Source: Hirundichthys speculiger (Eukaryota > Chordata > Actinopteri > Beloniformes > Exocoetidae). From it: a stretch of DNA of 64,000 nt. This document shows positions 20,918 to 31,020 of the stretch, one piece after another. A program made the translations under genes and the position numbers. The DNA lies in assembly GCA_018398805.1 (NCBI GenBank), contig JAGFBZ010002548.1, forward strand, positions 62,001 to 126,000. The letters are read 5' to 3'. Each line of letters begins with the position of its first letter. Positions within the stretch are counted from its first letter, which is position 1. Below the pieces are notes generated by a model, which worked only from the letters and a program-made list of their open reading frames with translations, was not told the DNA's origin and ran no database searches.

Positions 20918-21558
20918 GGCTGCCAGTGCCAGTGTCTCCTGGTCTCTTCATCCTCTGAGGAGGTTTGGATCACATACTCTTCGATTCGGTCTCCTATGGG
21001 ACACCTAGCCACATCTATCTGCACCGCCGCAACCGCCGCCATCTCGGCTACTCTACAGGACACATTTCCAGATCTCAACCCATTAACGCTTATCATCACC
21101 CTTCTGGCTGCTATCTCCTTCGCCTTCTCCAGACCCCGTTCCAGGGCCTCTATCATCCCCGGCAGGTACTCTTTTATCCCTGAACTTCCCTCATATCGGT
21201 CAATTCTCACATGAATTATAGCATAATGGGGCAGACATTCCCCACTGGCCACACCTACCCCCATCCGGGTCATATCGAGTCGCCTAACTTCCCGCCTATA
21301 GCCCTCTCCGGCCTTCCATAGCTGACCTCTCACCTCCGCATAGTGGGCCTCCCCTATAGCATCGGTAAAGACTATCAGGGCATCACTGCTGACCCCCCCG
21401 ATGCTCCCTATGTAGCTATAGGCTCGGGATCCATTCCTCAGGGTCACTCTCTTCGCCTCCGGGGGCACCATTTCAAGGTCAGGGGTGATCTCTTCTTTGG
21501 GGGAAAAGGAGGGCCAAGTTGGGGGGACACACCCACCTCTCAACTCTAGGGATTCCAC
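20914..21558 (-). pseudogene. ERV gag-region frame with a macro-domain-like fold
   Basis: 214 codons. After about 35 residues there is a pattern of a macro (ADP-ribose-binding) domain: VSSDALIVFTDAIGEAH (about 56..72, the DVIVNAAN-like strand), GEGYRREVRRL (helix), GVGVASGECLPHYAIIHVRI (about 99..118, the GxAxxTxGxxLPxxxIIHxVG-like block), a helix ALERGLEKAKEIAARRVMIS, and a final strand EYVIQTSSED. Macro domains bind or hydrolyse ADP-ribose and occur in PARP14-type proteins and in several RNA viruses. The recognition is by eye. The active-site Asn/Gly residues are only partly kept. Confidence 0.55.
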
Positions 21559-21693
21559 TGATATCCTTTCTGGTCGTCCTTGTGGTGGCAGTGATTCAGA
21601 TGAGAGCCTCTCCGTTTTTACGGTCCGCTTCCTTGGTGGGGGTGACCCTGCTGAGAGCTCATCACCACCCCAGTCCTTCTTCTCTGTATCTTC

Positions 21694-22220
21694 TCAGCTA
21701 GGTCCATCCCCGAGCTGCATCTGGTGAAAATCCAGGTCCATCCCTTCTACACAACTCTGTATCAATGGTGTGGGCGTGGTCTGCTGTTCATCCAACTCTT
21801 CCTCCGTACTGAGGCTTGGGTCAGATGGTTTCTTTTCCTCTGTCTGACTCTGGGCCATTTCTGGCAGATCCTGGGTCCTTTCTTGCGGGTCTTCAGCCCC
21901 TCCTATATCCACCATCCCGACGTCCCTCAGCCGGTTAGGTGCGGGCTCGGAAGCGTAGCTCTGTACCTCAGATCCCTCGTCTAGGTTGCTACCTAAGAAC
22001 TCACTCTGCCGTAAGCTAACCTATCTCGGTCCTCCTGGGCTTGTCTCTTTAGCTCCTCTGCCATCCCAGACGGTGAGGCCGTCCCATGGGGCCTGGTCCC
22101 TGCAGTCCTCGGTCCCAACCCTGGGTCATCCTCTTCTGGGCTAAGGTTCTTCTGGTCTGTCGCCATTCTTCTCATTCTTCTCTTCTCTGTCTTTGTCTGA
22201 TCGAGTCGTCTGTTCCTCAA
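21694..22220 (-). pseudogene. ERV gag N-terminal reading frames
   Basis: Two minus-strand frames: 22220..21993 (basic start RNRRLDQTKTEKRRMRRMAT, then a charged helix) and 21915..21694 (Glu/Gln/Pro-rich with MAQSQTEEKKPSDPS). They precede the macro-like frame and follow the LTR, as expected for a Gag N-terminus and linker. Not similar to anything I can name. Confidence 0.4.
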
Positions 22221-22254
22221 AGCCTCCCTAGGTACCAGTCGGGGTCAGGGATGA

Positions 22255-23856
22255 GGTCCAGACTAGTTGGCTATTGGCTGGTCCAGCTATTAGTCCCGTC
22301 TGTCAACTGCAGCTCTCCTCTTAAGATCTGGGCTCTTGTTACCGGCTAGGATGAATTTTGTGTCTTGGACAGCAAGCCCCAAGGATATGTGACAATATAT
22401 GACTAGAATAACCAATAAGAACCTGTGTATTAGTGCAGAGGCATAACCAAGTCTTCAAAATTGTGGATACAGATGTAATGTCCACCACGACGTCTTATGA
22501 TAATTTTATATTTATTAAAGCAGATTTAGCAGGGTTAAGCAGCAGCATTCATTGGTTATAAAAATTGGTTCTACTTGGAAAAGGGAAAAATTGAGCTGTA
22601 GCTTACAAATCAGTTAATCTGGTTGGTCCAAGGACAGGCTGGGAGATACGCAAGTGGCCACTTTGCATTTCAAGGCCGCTGTGGCAGGGTAGAGAGAGCG
22701 CATGGTCAGGCCCCCGGGAACTCTGGTTGCCCCCCCCCCCCTCCTCCTTACTAGCGGTGAGCTAGGCTAACCAAAAAAGGCTCCGACTATTTCTTCAAGA
22801 GTTGGGAAAAATTCGTCGATCCTGTTCCAAGCGTCTTTCTGTCTTCTTTTCTTGAAGAAATTCCTCCCAGGTAATCCTCCGGATGGTGGTCGCTCGTCCA
22901 GGTCCCAGCTAGTCCTTCTTCTTCTAAAGTCCCTCCAGGAATCAACACAGAGTCTCTCTGTCTTCTCTTTTTATGCGCTCTCTCTCTCCCTGCTCGGCCT
23001 GCACCAGCCTTCATTTGATTGGTTACCCAAAATTACAGAGGTGTGCATAATTATACATAACCCTCCTTGTTTTGGCTTCTCCCTCATACATTATTCACAC
23101 ACAGTGTCACACAGCCATTTCATAGGTAAGAGATATGAGAAGAGGCGTTCACATAATTATCATGCCATCATGACATCACAAGACTCTAACAAGGTTACAT
23201 TGTTTGTCTGGGGCAAATACTCATTAAGCTAAAGCTATTCAGCTGAAGCTAACCCTTATTTAATGATTTATACCCCATGTCTGTCTTACAATTTCATTAA
23301 TTGAGGAATTGCTGGATTGATTCGTTTAAATCACAGAATATGCGCCTCATTCACCATATTTCTGCACAAAGCCCACAGTCACTGCTGGCTTCATAAGGTC
23401 AGCTTGCCCCGCTATTCTGCACCTGGCCGATCCAACGCCAGCCATGGTTACACTGGTGTGTATAACAGAGAAAAATCACTGTTTACAAACAGCAGACTGC
23501 TTTTCGCCATTGTTGTGTCTTGGTAGCCCAGAGCTGGCAGAATTATTTTGAAACTTGGCTTTGTTGACATTCCGAAGAGGAACATCGCGCTTCACTCTGT
23601 CTGTGTCTGTCTACTGTCTTGACCCAACAAGAAATACGTTTTAACATACAAAACTAACATAGATCCATTACAAAATTAGTAATACATCTTGTTTCTGATC
23701 ATTGACTAGAATCACACACATTTCATTGATTAGGGATTGATTACAAATCACATAAATTACCACCTTTCTGTTACTCCACTCCTGCCTTGGTTTTGACTAG
23801 CCCTGGCCTGTTTACATCACATCACCACCTCTGCAGCAGATTCTCTCCTCATACTG
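22255..23856 (-). repeat. ERV 5' LTR, main part
   Basis: Matches 735..2370 of the solo LTR with scattered substitutions, including the TATA (CATAAAAAG) and CCAAT boxes and the AATAAA. Its remaining 89 bp lie beyond the BEL/Pao fragment at 26098..26186. Confidence 0.85.
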
Positions 23857-24462
23857 TGTAAAAATGCAAAATCCTGACGTGTCCCTTTTTTGGTTTGAGC
23901 CTTATGGTTGACGCGCTTAAATATGAAACAGAGTCCACAATTCCTTTTCGTTTAATTTATTGTCCATGTCTTCGTCGATAAAGATATACTCAAAGCAAAA
24001 CTTTCTTACCGGTGGCAGGAACAGAAGCATCAAGGAGCAAGTGGGCACATTGCTATCAAACAATTCCAGAAATAAACTCGGTTATACTTATTCCAGCGGT
24101 CAAAAAACCGTGTGTCTACTAAACCAAAAAAGAGCAGCACTCACCTACTGCCTTTGACATATATATACACACACTCACAAACCAGCTGATAGACCTGTGG
24201 CTGCAATCAGCTACATGACGATCAACTGGTAGTCATGACACCATCTCTGACAATCAGCTGATCGTCTGGCTGCAGGTCTCGGCAAGCCTGATGAACAAAT
24301 AATTCAGTCAATCAAATTTTCAGAAAATAAAGTAATAATTTAAACAATGCTTCAAGTTTCAAAATTATAACTTTGGCTCCAACATCCAGGCCCCTAATTG
24401 ACATAGAACCTCACATGGCAATTACAAACAATACACAATGGAGCCAATACAGGTCAACAACA
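23857..24462 (-). repeat. BEL/Pao 3' LTR
   Basis: 606 bp, TG...CA, preceded by the purine tract. Contains TATA-like TATATATACACAC near 24160 on the plus strand and no coding frame. Confidence 0.65.
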
Positions 24463-24515
24463 TTCCCCCCTTTTTTTTTTGTTTATGTCACTGATGAGTC
24501 CATATCATGTGATGC

Positions 24516-26097
24516 TCATCTCCTCTTCAATGTGTGAGTAAACAGTCTGTGGTGAAGCTTGTTACAGTCCATTAGTGGCCTCCAACAGCAGAACAAGCTT
24601 TGTGATGGGTCGACAGAGTGTGCTGGTCTTGGTCCGCACCTGCACCTGTCGTACAAATCCCCAAGTATCTGGTGTGACTCCAATGACTTGTCCCATAATC
24701 CAGGAGTTTCTTGGTGCAGTGTCATCGATGATGAGGACAATGTCTCCTCTACTGTAGTTCCGTCTTTTCCTGGTCCATTTTTGTCATTCTTGGAGGTCAG
24801 GTAAGTACTCCTTTGTCCACCGTTTCCAAAATAAATCTGCCATATATTGTACTTGACGCCACCTTCTTCGTCCATAACAGTCATTTGGGTCAAATACACC
24901 TGGTGGCAGGAAAGGCTTCGTTTTGTGCAGCAAAAGATGGTTTGGTGTAAGTGGCTCCAAATCTCCAGGGTCATTAGACACTTTAGTTATAGGCCTGTCA
25001 TTTATGATCGCCTCCACTTCACAGAACAAGGTGGTGAGCCCTTCCTCATCAAGCGTTTGTTGCTGCATTAAGGCACTGAGAATGCGTCGAATAGTTCTTA
25101 TTTGTCTTTCCCAGATACCTCCATGATGTGAACCTGATGGAGGGTTAAACATCCACTTTATGCCTTTGTCCAGAAGTTTGTTTTGGATTTGTGTGTGATT
25201 TAAACCTTGTATTGATTCTTTCAGCTCACGTTCCGCCCGAACCAGATTGGTCCCGTTGTCTGATCTCATCACTTTAATAGGGCCTCTTCTTGCAACAAAC
25301 CTCCTAATGGCGTTAATACACGAGTCGGTGTTGAGACTGTGCGCAAGCTCCAGGTGAATGGCTCTGATGTTCAAACAGGTGAAGATCACGCCGTAACGCT
25401 TGATTGTGGCTCTTCCCCTTTTCAATTCAAATGGGCCAAAAAAGTCCACACCAACATTTGTAAAAGGTGGGTCATCTGGTGTGACCCTTTCCACTGGCAA
25501 GTCTGCCATGAATTGCTCTCCCTTCATGCCACTTAGTTTTCTGCAGGTGACACATTTTGAGATGACCTTCCGGATGGCAGAATTTCCACCAGGGATCCAA
25601 TATTTCTGCCTCAAGCGGGAGAGTGTGTGAGTCCTTCCACTATGTCCAACATTCTCATGAACATGCCTGATGAGAAGTTGGGTCACGTGATGATTTGTGG
25701 GTAGAATGATTGGATTTTTGGCCTCAGCTGGCATTGCAGACTTCATCAACCTACCACCAACTCTGACCAAGTTATCCTGTATGACGGGTGAAAGTTTATG
25801 AAGTAGACTGTTCCTTTTTATTCCAGTTCCTTTCTTTAGTGCGTTCACCTCATCCATAAAAGATCTAGATTGACAAAAACTCAATGATCGCCGCCTCTGC
25901 CCCTTGTAAATCTTTGACAGAGAGGGGTTCCTTTTCATAGCTGCTGCTCTTTAAGCGGGCTCTCAGTACAGCTTTTAGACGCAAGACCCACGCAACAGCT
26001 TTCTTGAGGCGGTGCCATTGTGAGTAATGCGTGAGCAACTTATTAATTGTATCACTGCAGTCCTCAGGGGTGCTAACACTTATTGCAAGTACGTGCT
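24516..26097 (-). pseudogene. BEL/Pao Pol, integrase region
   Basis: The first frame (26097..25865) reads LLTHYSQWHRLKKAVAWVLR, the segment upstream of BEL/Pao integrase. The main frame (25938..24784, 384 codons) has the zinc region HVHENVGHSGRTHTL...CVTCRKL, then the catalytic core: NVGVDFFGPFEL (first Asp), VMRSDNGTNLVRAE (second Asp), HHGGIWERQIRTIR (Glu), and the BEL/Pao-specific C-terminal LTPNHLLL block. A third frame (24974..24516) finishes with DIVLIIDDTAPRNSWIMG-like sequence. All three catalytic residues are present; the 5' half of Pol is missing. Confidence 0.9.
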
Positions 26098-26186
26098 GAC
26101 AACAAGCCACTTTAACATACAGAGTTAACATTGATTATTGATTAGAAGCTGAGTTGATTCCAAAGTTTTCTCTGGGTCACTTGACA

Positions 26187-26934
26187 AAAGTTTTGTAACT
26201 TTTTGAGTATGTTAAGGACCCCAAAAAAGGCAATTCATTTTGGAGAAGAGCACTTCCTGTTTTACAATGAATAGCACTGGCACCGTTGGACGTGCTTACA
26301 TGAAATTGTACATCATGCATGAGGACACTTCTGAGTTCAGACTGATCGCTTCTCAGGCTGATATGATGAAGAGGGAGGTAGATAACAGACATAATTAGAC
26401 CAAAATCCTATTCCTTTGACCAGATGGTGGCGCTATGGAGTTCATCCAAGATTGTCATATACGCTTGTTCAGGGTGGAAGAATCATCATACATATAGATT
26501 TTGGGGCAGATTGAACAATGCATGTGCAAGTTATAACAACTTTTCCATTCGTGGCGAGACATCGAACTTGGCCGTCCTCTCACAGCCACGCCCTTTGATA
26601 AAAAGTTACAGTTTTCACTGTCAGTCATCTTCAATGTCTTTACTACTGATTAGAACCAGTTTGTGGAGTGTCGACTTATCACACTTGGAGCATGGATCCC
26701 TTATGCAAAACATGACATTTCCTGTTGCCAATAGGTGGCGCTACAGCGGTTTCTCAATCCTATAGGTTCTATGTGTTCAAGATGGGACTACGATTATACT
26801 CATCCGTTTTGGACCAGATTACAGTGTATGACCCTAACCCATGAAACACGTAAATCTTGCAGACACGGAATGTGTGTGCAAAATCTCATAAGTTTTCAAG
26901 TATGTTAAGGCCCCCAAAAAGGCGATTCATTTCA
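26187..26934 (+). repeat. fish interspersed repeat body, non-coding
   Basis: No usable frame. The phrase AGTATGTTAAGG(A/C)CCCCAAAAAGGC occurs at both ends (26206..26232 and 26898..26925), and GTGGCGCTA twice (26429.., 26734..). It resembles the body of a widespread fish repeat that ends in the GGGCCCTAATAATAA array at 27220..28115, from which it is split by a (GATG)n-tailed repeat. Confidence 0.55.
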
Positions 26935-27166
26935 TCCATCCATCCATCCATCCATTTTCTATACCCGTTCATCCTTGAAGGGTCACGGGGATCTGCTGGA
27001 GCCTATCCCAGCCGTCTACGGGCGAAAGGCAGGGGTACACCTGGACAGGTCGCCAGTCCATCGCAGGGCCACACATAGAGACAAACAACCATTCACACTC
27101 ACATTCACGCCTACGGGCAATTTAGAATTATCAATTAACCTAACATGCATGTCTTTGGACTGATTC
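26935..27166 (-). repeat. (CATC)n / GATG-tailed short repeat, reversed
   Basis: Reverse of the unit at 18283..18484: CATCCATCCATCC, CTATCCCAGCCGTCTACGGG and CACCTGGACAGGTCGCCAGT, with additional body to AACATGCATGTCTTTGGACTG. Confidence 0.8.
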
Positions 27167-28115
27167 ATTTCAAATAATAATAATAATTTTAATAATGATA
27201 ATAATAATAATAATGATAAACTTTTGTAATACAATAGGGTCCTCGCACTTGGTGCTCGGGCCCTAATAATAATAAACATTCGAAATACAATAGGGTCCTC
27301 GCACCCTCGGTGCTCGGGCCCTAATAATAATAAACATTCGAAATACAATAGGTTCCTCGCACCCTCAGTGCTTGGGCCCCAACTAGAAAAGCACTCGGAG
27401 AGCGCAGACCTCCACCAAGTCCAACAGTTCCCCCATATAGCGATTTACAGATTGCGATACCATTTGCATTCTGGACCAGATCCGGATCAGCCTTTAAAAT
27501 TTGATAGAGGTTCCCGTTGTCAATCCCTGAGTCAAATTTCATGAGTTTTGGACAGTAATTAACGGAGATATTGAAAAACAAAAATTTTAGCCCCACTGAC
27601 CACAATGTTATCGAAAATTTGAAAGTGATTCAGATTCCAGGATTTTTTTTGGATCACACCCAAAATGAAATCAGTTCTTCCTTTTCACATTTATGACAAC
27701 TCCTGAAAATGTTATCAAAGTCCATCCATAACTTTTTGAGTTATCTTGAACACAAACAGACCGACAGACAGATAAACACCTGCAAAAACATAACCTCCTT
27801 GGTGGAGGTAATAATCATAATAATAATAAACATTCAGAATTCAGTAGGGTCATCACAGCCTTGGTGCCCGGGCCCTGATAATAATAATAATAATATTAAT
27901 AAACATTTGAAACACAATAGGGTTCTCGCACCCTCGGTGCTCAGGCCCCTAATAATAATAATAATAATCATTATTATAATAATAATAATAATAATAAACA
28001 TTCAAAAAACAATAAATACAATCGGTGCTCGGGCCCTAATAATAATAATAATAAACATTCGAAATGCAATAAGGTCCTCGCACCCTCGGTGCTCGGGCCC
28101 TAATAATACCAAGCA
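27167..28115 (+). repeat. tandem hairpin/CTAA array with (ATA)n
   Basis: At least seven copies of a roughly 64-bp unit: (AAT)n, AAACATTCGAAATACAATAGG, GTCCTCGCACCCTCGGTGC, TCGGGCCCTAAT. GCACCctcGGTGC is a stem-loop, followed at about 8 bp by CTAA and T. This is how Helitron 3' ends look, so tandem terminal repeats of a Helitron-like element are possible. The array is split by 27384..27810. Confidence 0.55.
27384..27810. mobile_element. short non-coding repeat with inverted ACCTCCACCAAG ends
   Basis: ACCTCCACCAAG at 27409..27420 pairs with CTTGGTGGAGGT at 27798..27809. Between them lie CATAACTTTTTGAGTTAT and TGGACCAGATCCGGATCAG, phrases common in fish repeats. A small DNA element inserted in the array is likely. 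Confidence 0.5.
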
Positions 28116-28754
28116 GCTGCTGATGGGCTAGTCTAGATAGTCTAGATCAGTGGTTCTCTAGTGGTGGGTCGCGACCCAAAAGTGGGTCACAGACCCATTT
28201 TCAGTGGGTCGTGGGCCTTAGCCTGGGGAAGGAAATGCTAAAAAAAAAAAAAGCGTCATTCATACTCCTTAACAGTAGATGGCGATAATGCCCTGTAATG
28301 CAAGTTGACTCCCGCTAGTTCACACCATAGAAAAAGACCTGCAAGGTTTGTTTACATATGTTGAGCATGGTGAAACACAGATACAACAATGAATATATGA
28401 GATATGGATTTTCTTTAGTGATGGTGAGATGAAGCCTCATGAAGCATCGTAACACATCAGCCAATTGGTTCGAGAAAAGGTTAATTTCTTGCTGCTTCAT
28501 ATGCACATGACACCACCTACTGGTCAGGTTTATAATCACAGCCAGCTGAATCTTAAGATGTGATGCATTGAATTTATGTATCAGTTATGGCTCTTGCGAA
28601 TGACTATGAATAACAAAATGTGTATGACCAAATAATTGGTCTACATAAATGATCAAGTGCAAATTAAAATATTGTTTAAATGTAATCTCTGTTTAATTAT
28701 TCCCAAAGTAATATCATAAGAACGGGGAAGACACGCATCAAAGGGTCGACGTGC

Positions 28755-28837
28755 CGGAAGTCGAACTCACAACCAGCCACATGAGGACTGTAGCCTCCGT
28801 ACATGGGCTGCCTGCCCTAACCACTGCGCTACCGGGG
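28755..28837 (-). repeat. tRNA-derived SINE head
   Basis: On the minus strand GGTAGCGCAGTGGTTAG is an A box and GGTTGTGAGTTCGACTTC a B box, about 50 bp apart. Flanks lack a tRNA acceptor stem, so it is a pol III-derived SINE, not a tRNA gene. Confidence 0.7.
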
Positions 28838-28950
28838 TACCTGAGCTTATCCGGGCAGAGAACAGTGAAAGTGTTTGTGGAACTATGGAGGGGGTACACT
28901 GAATATGCTTGTGCAACTTGGACAATGATGACCATTAAAGGAGTAATTTT

Positions 28951-29109
28951 ATGTATATTTATTCAGAAATAGCAATTTTTTCACAGTTTTTGGTTTTAAC
29001 CGATTCTTTTTTTTTAGACACAATCTCTCCAGCCTTGAGAACACCCTTTCACATGGCACAGAGGATGCTGGGCTGCATAAAAATGTTTGTGCCATCATGT
29101 ACAAACTAT
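28951..29109 (-). pseudogene. hAT transposase C-terminal fragment
   Basis: FLCSPASSVPCERVFSRLER then KKKNRLKPKTVKKLLFLNKY is the hATC dimerisation domain. It is cut at 29109 by the nested hAT, so only about 50 residues remain. Confidence 0.8.
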
Positions 29110-29117
29110 ATACTGAA

Positions 29118-30038
29118 CAGTGACGTGCGGTGAGATTCATGGCTGATGAGGCACTAACTTTATCAGTCAGATTTACAAGCATATGAACCCTCCAGAACAA
29201 CTTATTCACCACTTGATTGGCAGCAGTTAACTGTTTATGTTTAAAACCTCCTATCGTCATTCACATATAAATGCTTTACACATACAAACTGTAGCGCACA
29301 AAAAAGCACATTTAATTAAAAAAAAAAGTTATTATGGTCTTACCTTTATGAAATGAAGTCCATGCGCCGCTCCTTCTGAAGAATAAGTGACAGCGCTTGC
29401 TGTCACTTATTCTGCAGCCAATGTGTCGCAACAAGAATCCCTGTGCTCACTAGTGCCCCCTAACGTGAGGCAGGAGAAGTGCGTGCCTCTTCTCAGCCGT
29501 TTTATGATCGCGCCGGCACAAGAAACACATTACACACATATAGTTGCTGTTCATTATATACATCAGCTAAACTATGGAAACTTATTTCATATAGCAAACG
29601 TGTTTTAATATTTTAATAGTGACATACAAAGAGACGGCGATCTGGTCTCACTACATAGCATGGCAGAACCGCTGAGCCTCACCATAGATTGCGCAATGAC
29701 TCGGCTAACTGTTCTGCCATGCTATGTAGTGAGACGGCGATCTGGTCTCACTACATAGCATGGCAGAACAGTTAGCCGAGTCATTGCTCAATCTATGGTG
29801 AGGCTCAGCGGGGTGCTGCCTCACCACCCGCATCTTCTCAGTATTTGAATGGCAGAATGTGAAAATTCGGCGATTTTGAATAAAAAATAATCTAAAAATT
29901 TAAAAGTTAAATGGAAAATTACTTTATAGTACAAATCAATTGATAAATATAAAATATATATATATTTTTTCATTTCTTTCTTTCCATGATGGCAGGTGAG
30001 GCACGGCCTCCCCTCCCTCACCTGACTGCACGTCACTG
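29118..30038. mobile_element. non-autonomous hAT nested in a hAT
   Basis: TIRs CAGTGACGTGC(GGTGAG) / (CACCTGACT)GCACGTCACTG with a perfect 8-bp duplication atactgaa (29110..29117 and 30039..30046). 921 bp, no transposase. Contains a large palindrome at 29669..29811. Confidence 0.92.
29669..29811. repeat. 67-bp-arm palindrome
   Basis: 29669..29735 and 29745..29811 are reverse complements with one mismatch, separated by GGCGATCTG. Part of the arm (GGTCTCACTACATAGCATGG) also occurs at 29644..29663, so a direct copy precedes the palindrome. Confidence 0.95.
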
Positions 30039-31020
30039 ATACTGAACTACCACAAACTATATAAACACTATCCAGATTCTAGTATCCAAGCTATCCAAAC
30101 TCTATCCACACTCTGAACTGACCGCAACTCGCCTACAAACACCCAAATTTTGAATGGAGCCTGTGGTGTTTATAAAGCTGTCAAACCCCGCAACAAGATC
30201 TGAACCACTTCCCGAAGCAGTCATGTGGTACAGCCAGGTAGCGAAGCTTCGGACGTCATCGCTTTTGGCTCCTCCCCTAAATGAAGCAAGCCTCGCGGAC
30301 ACGCCCCCTCCACTACTCAATACACGCTTTGGAGCCTCGGCACTTTCGTAACATCACTAATTTTCTTATCTTGTAGACAAAGGTCAGTGAGTGGTTATTC
30401 AGCTAAAACTATATGTTTTGAGTTCTTTTTGAAACTACTGGTCAGTGGTTGCACTGTTTTATTTCATGTTTGTGCATAAAAGCACTGTTGAGCCTTAAAA
30501 ATGGCTGTTACTGAAATGTTGTGTTTGTTATGTCAACTTTATGATTAATGCTTAAATAAGTGACTAGATAGTTTTAATAGTAAATTGTTATATATTCAGG
30601 AAGGGGGTACTCAGCAAATGCAACATATTTGAGTTATTTTTTAAACTACTGCTCAGTGGTTGCACTTTTTATTTCATGTTTGTGCATGTTGAGTCTGTTA
30701 AAAAAGGCTGAAGTTACTGAAGTGAAGTGTTTTGGATTTAATTAAAATGCAGCTAATTGAGTATCAAAGGGAATATTTTCCACTTGAAGTCATTTTGGTT
30801 ATGCCCTTTTGGTTTTTGCCATTTTGGTTCACCAATAAACTTATTTTTTTGTTTTGGCATTCTGTGATATTCTATTCTACTTTCTACAATTCAAACTTCA
30901 CGATCTTTTCATTCAATAAATTTGAGAAGTTGGAAATTTTCCTTGATTTGGGTCACGGCTTGTCATTAAGGATGATGGTGGGTCCTGATGCCAGAGGAGT
31001 TGAGAACCACTGCTCTAGAT

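Larger units (their letters stand above)
23857..26097 (-). mobile_element. BEL/Pao retrotransposon, 5'-truncated
   Basis: Minus-strand: the end of Pol (26097..24516), an A-rich/GGGGGG purine tract (about 24463..24480) and a 3' LTR (24462..23857, TGTTGTTGACC...TTTTTACA). It sits inside the ERV LTR. No target duplication: comparison with the solo LTR shows about 11 bp of the target (near 2371..2381) missing, so it probably did not arrive by ordinary integration. Confidence 0.85.
19947..26186 (-). mobile_element. second ERV: 5' LTR and gag region, spuma-like LTR family
   Basis: Minus strand. The right end (26186..about 22255) is the same 1.9-kb LTR family as 548..2466, here split by a BEL/Pao fragment. 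Inward come several gag-type reading frames (22220..19932). The left end is cut at about 19947, where Tc1 sequence begins. No pol remains. The U5 end and primer site seem deleted, because homology with the solo LTR fades near 22255. Spumavirus affinity is a guess from LTR length and 4-bp duplication. Confidence 0.7.
28148..31012 (-). mobile_element. hAT transposon with nested insertions
   Basis: TIRs CAGTGGTTCTC / GAGAACCACTG with an 8-bp duplication (gtctagat 28140..28147, ctctagat 31013..31020, one mismatch). The sub-terminal GTGGGTCGCGACCC is a hairpin typical of this hAT group. A transposase remnant is on the minus strand. A SINE-like unit (28755..28837) and another hAT (29118..30038) sit inside. 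30395..30495 and 30595..30730 are diverged tandem copies. Confidence 0.85.

Noticed and set aside
20194..21984. Many plus-strand open frames of 60 to 134 codons
   Set aside because: They are antisense to the ERV gag frames; codon pattern and LTR orientation favour the minus strand.
27220..28115. Possible CRISPR-like array of regular repeats
   Set aside because: Units are joined by low-complexity (AAT)n, not unique spacers, and the genome is vertebrate.
28755..28837. tRNA-like A and B boxes
   Set aside because: No acceptor stem and no proper cloverleaf; best read as a SINE head, not a tRNA gene.
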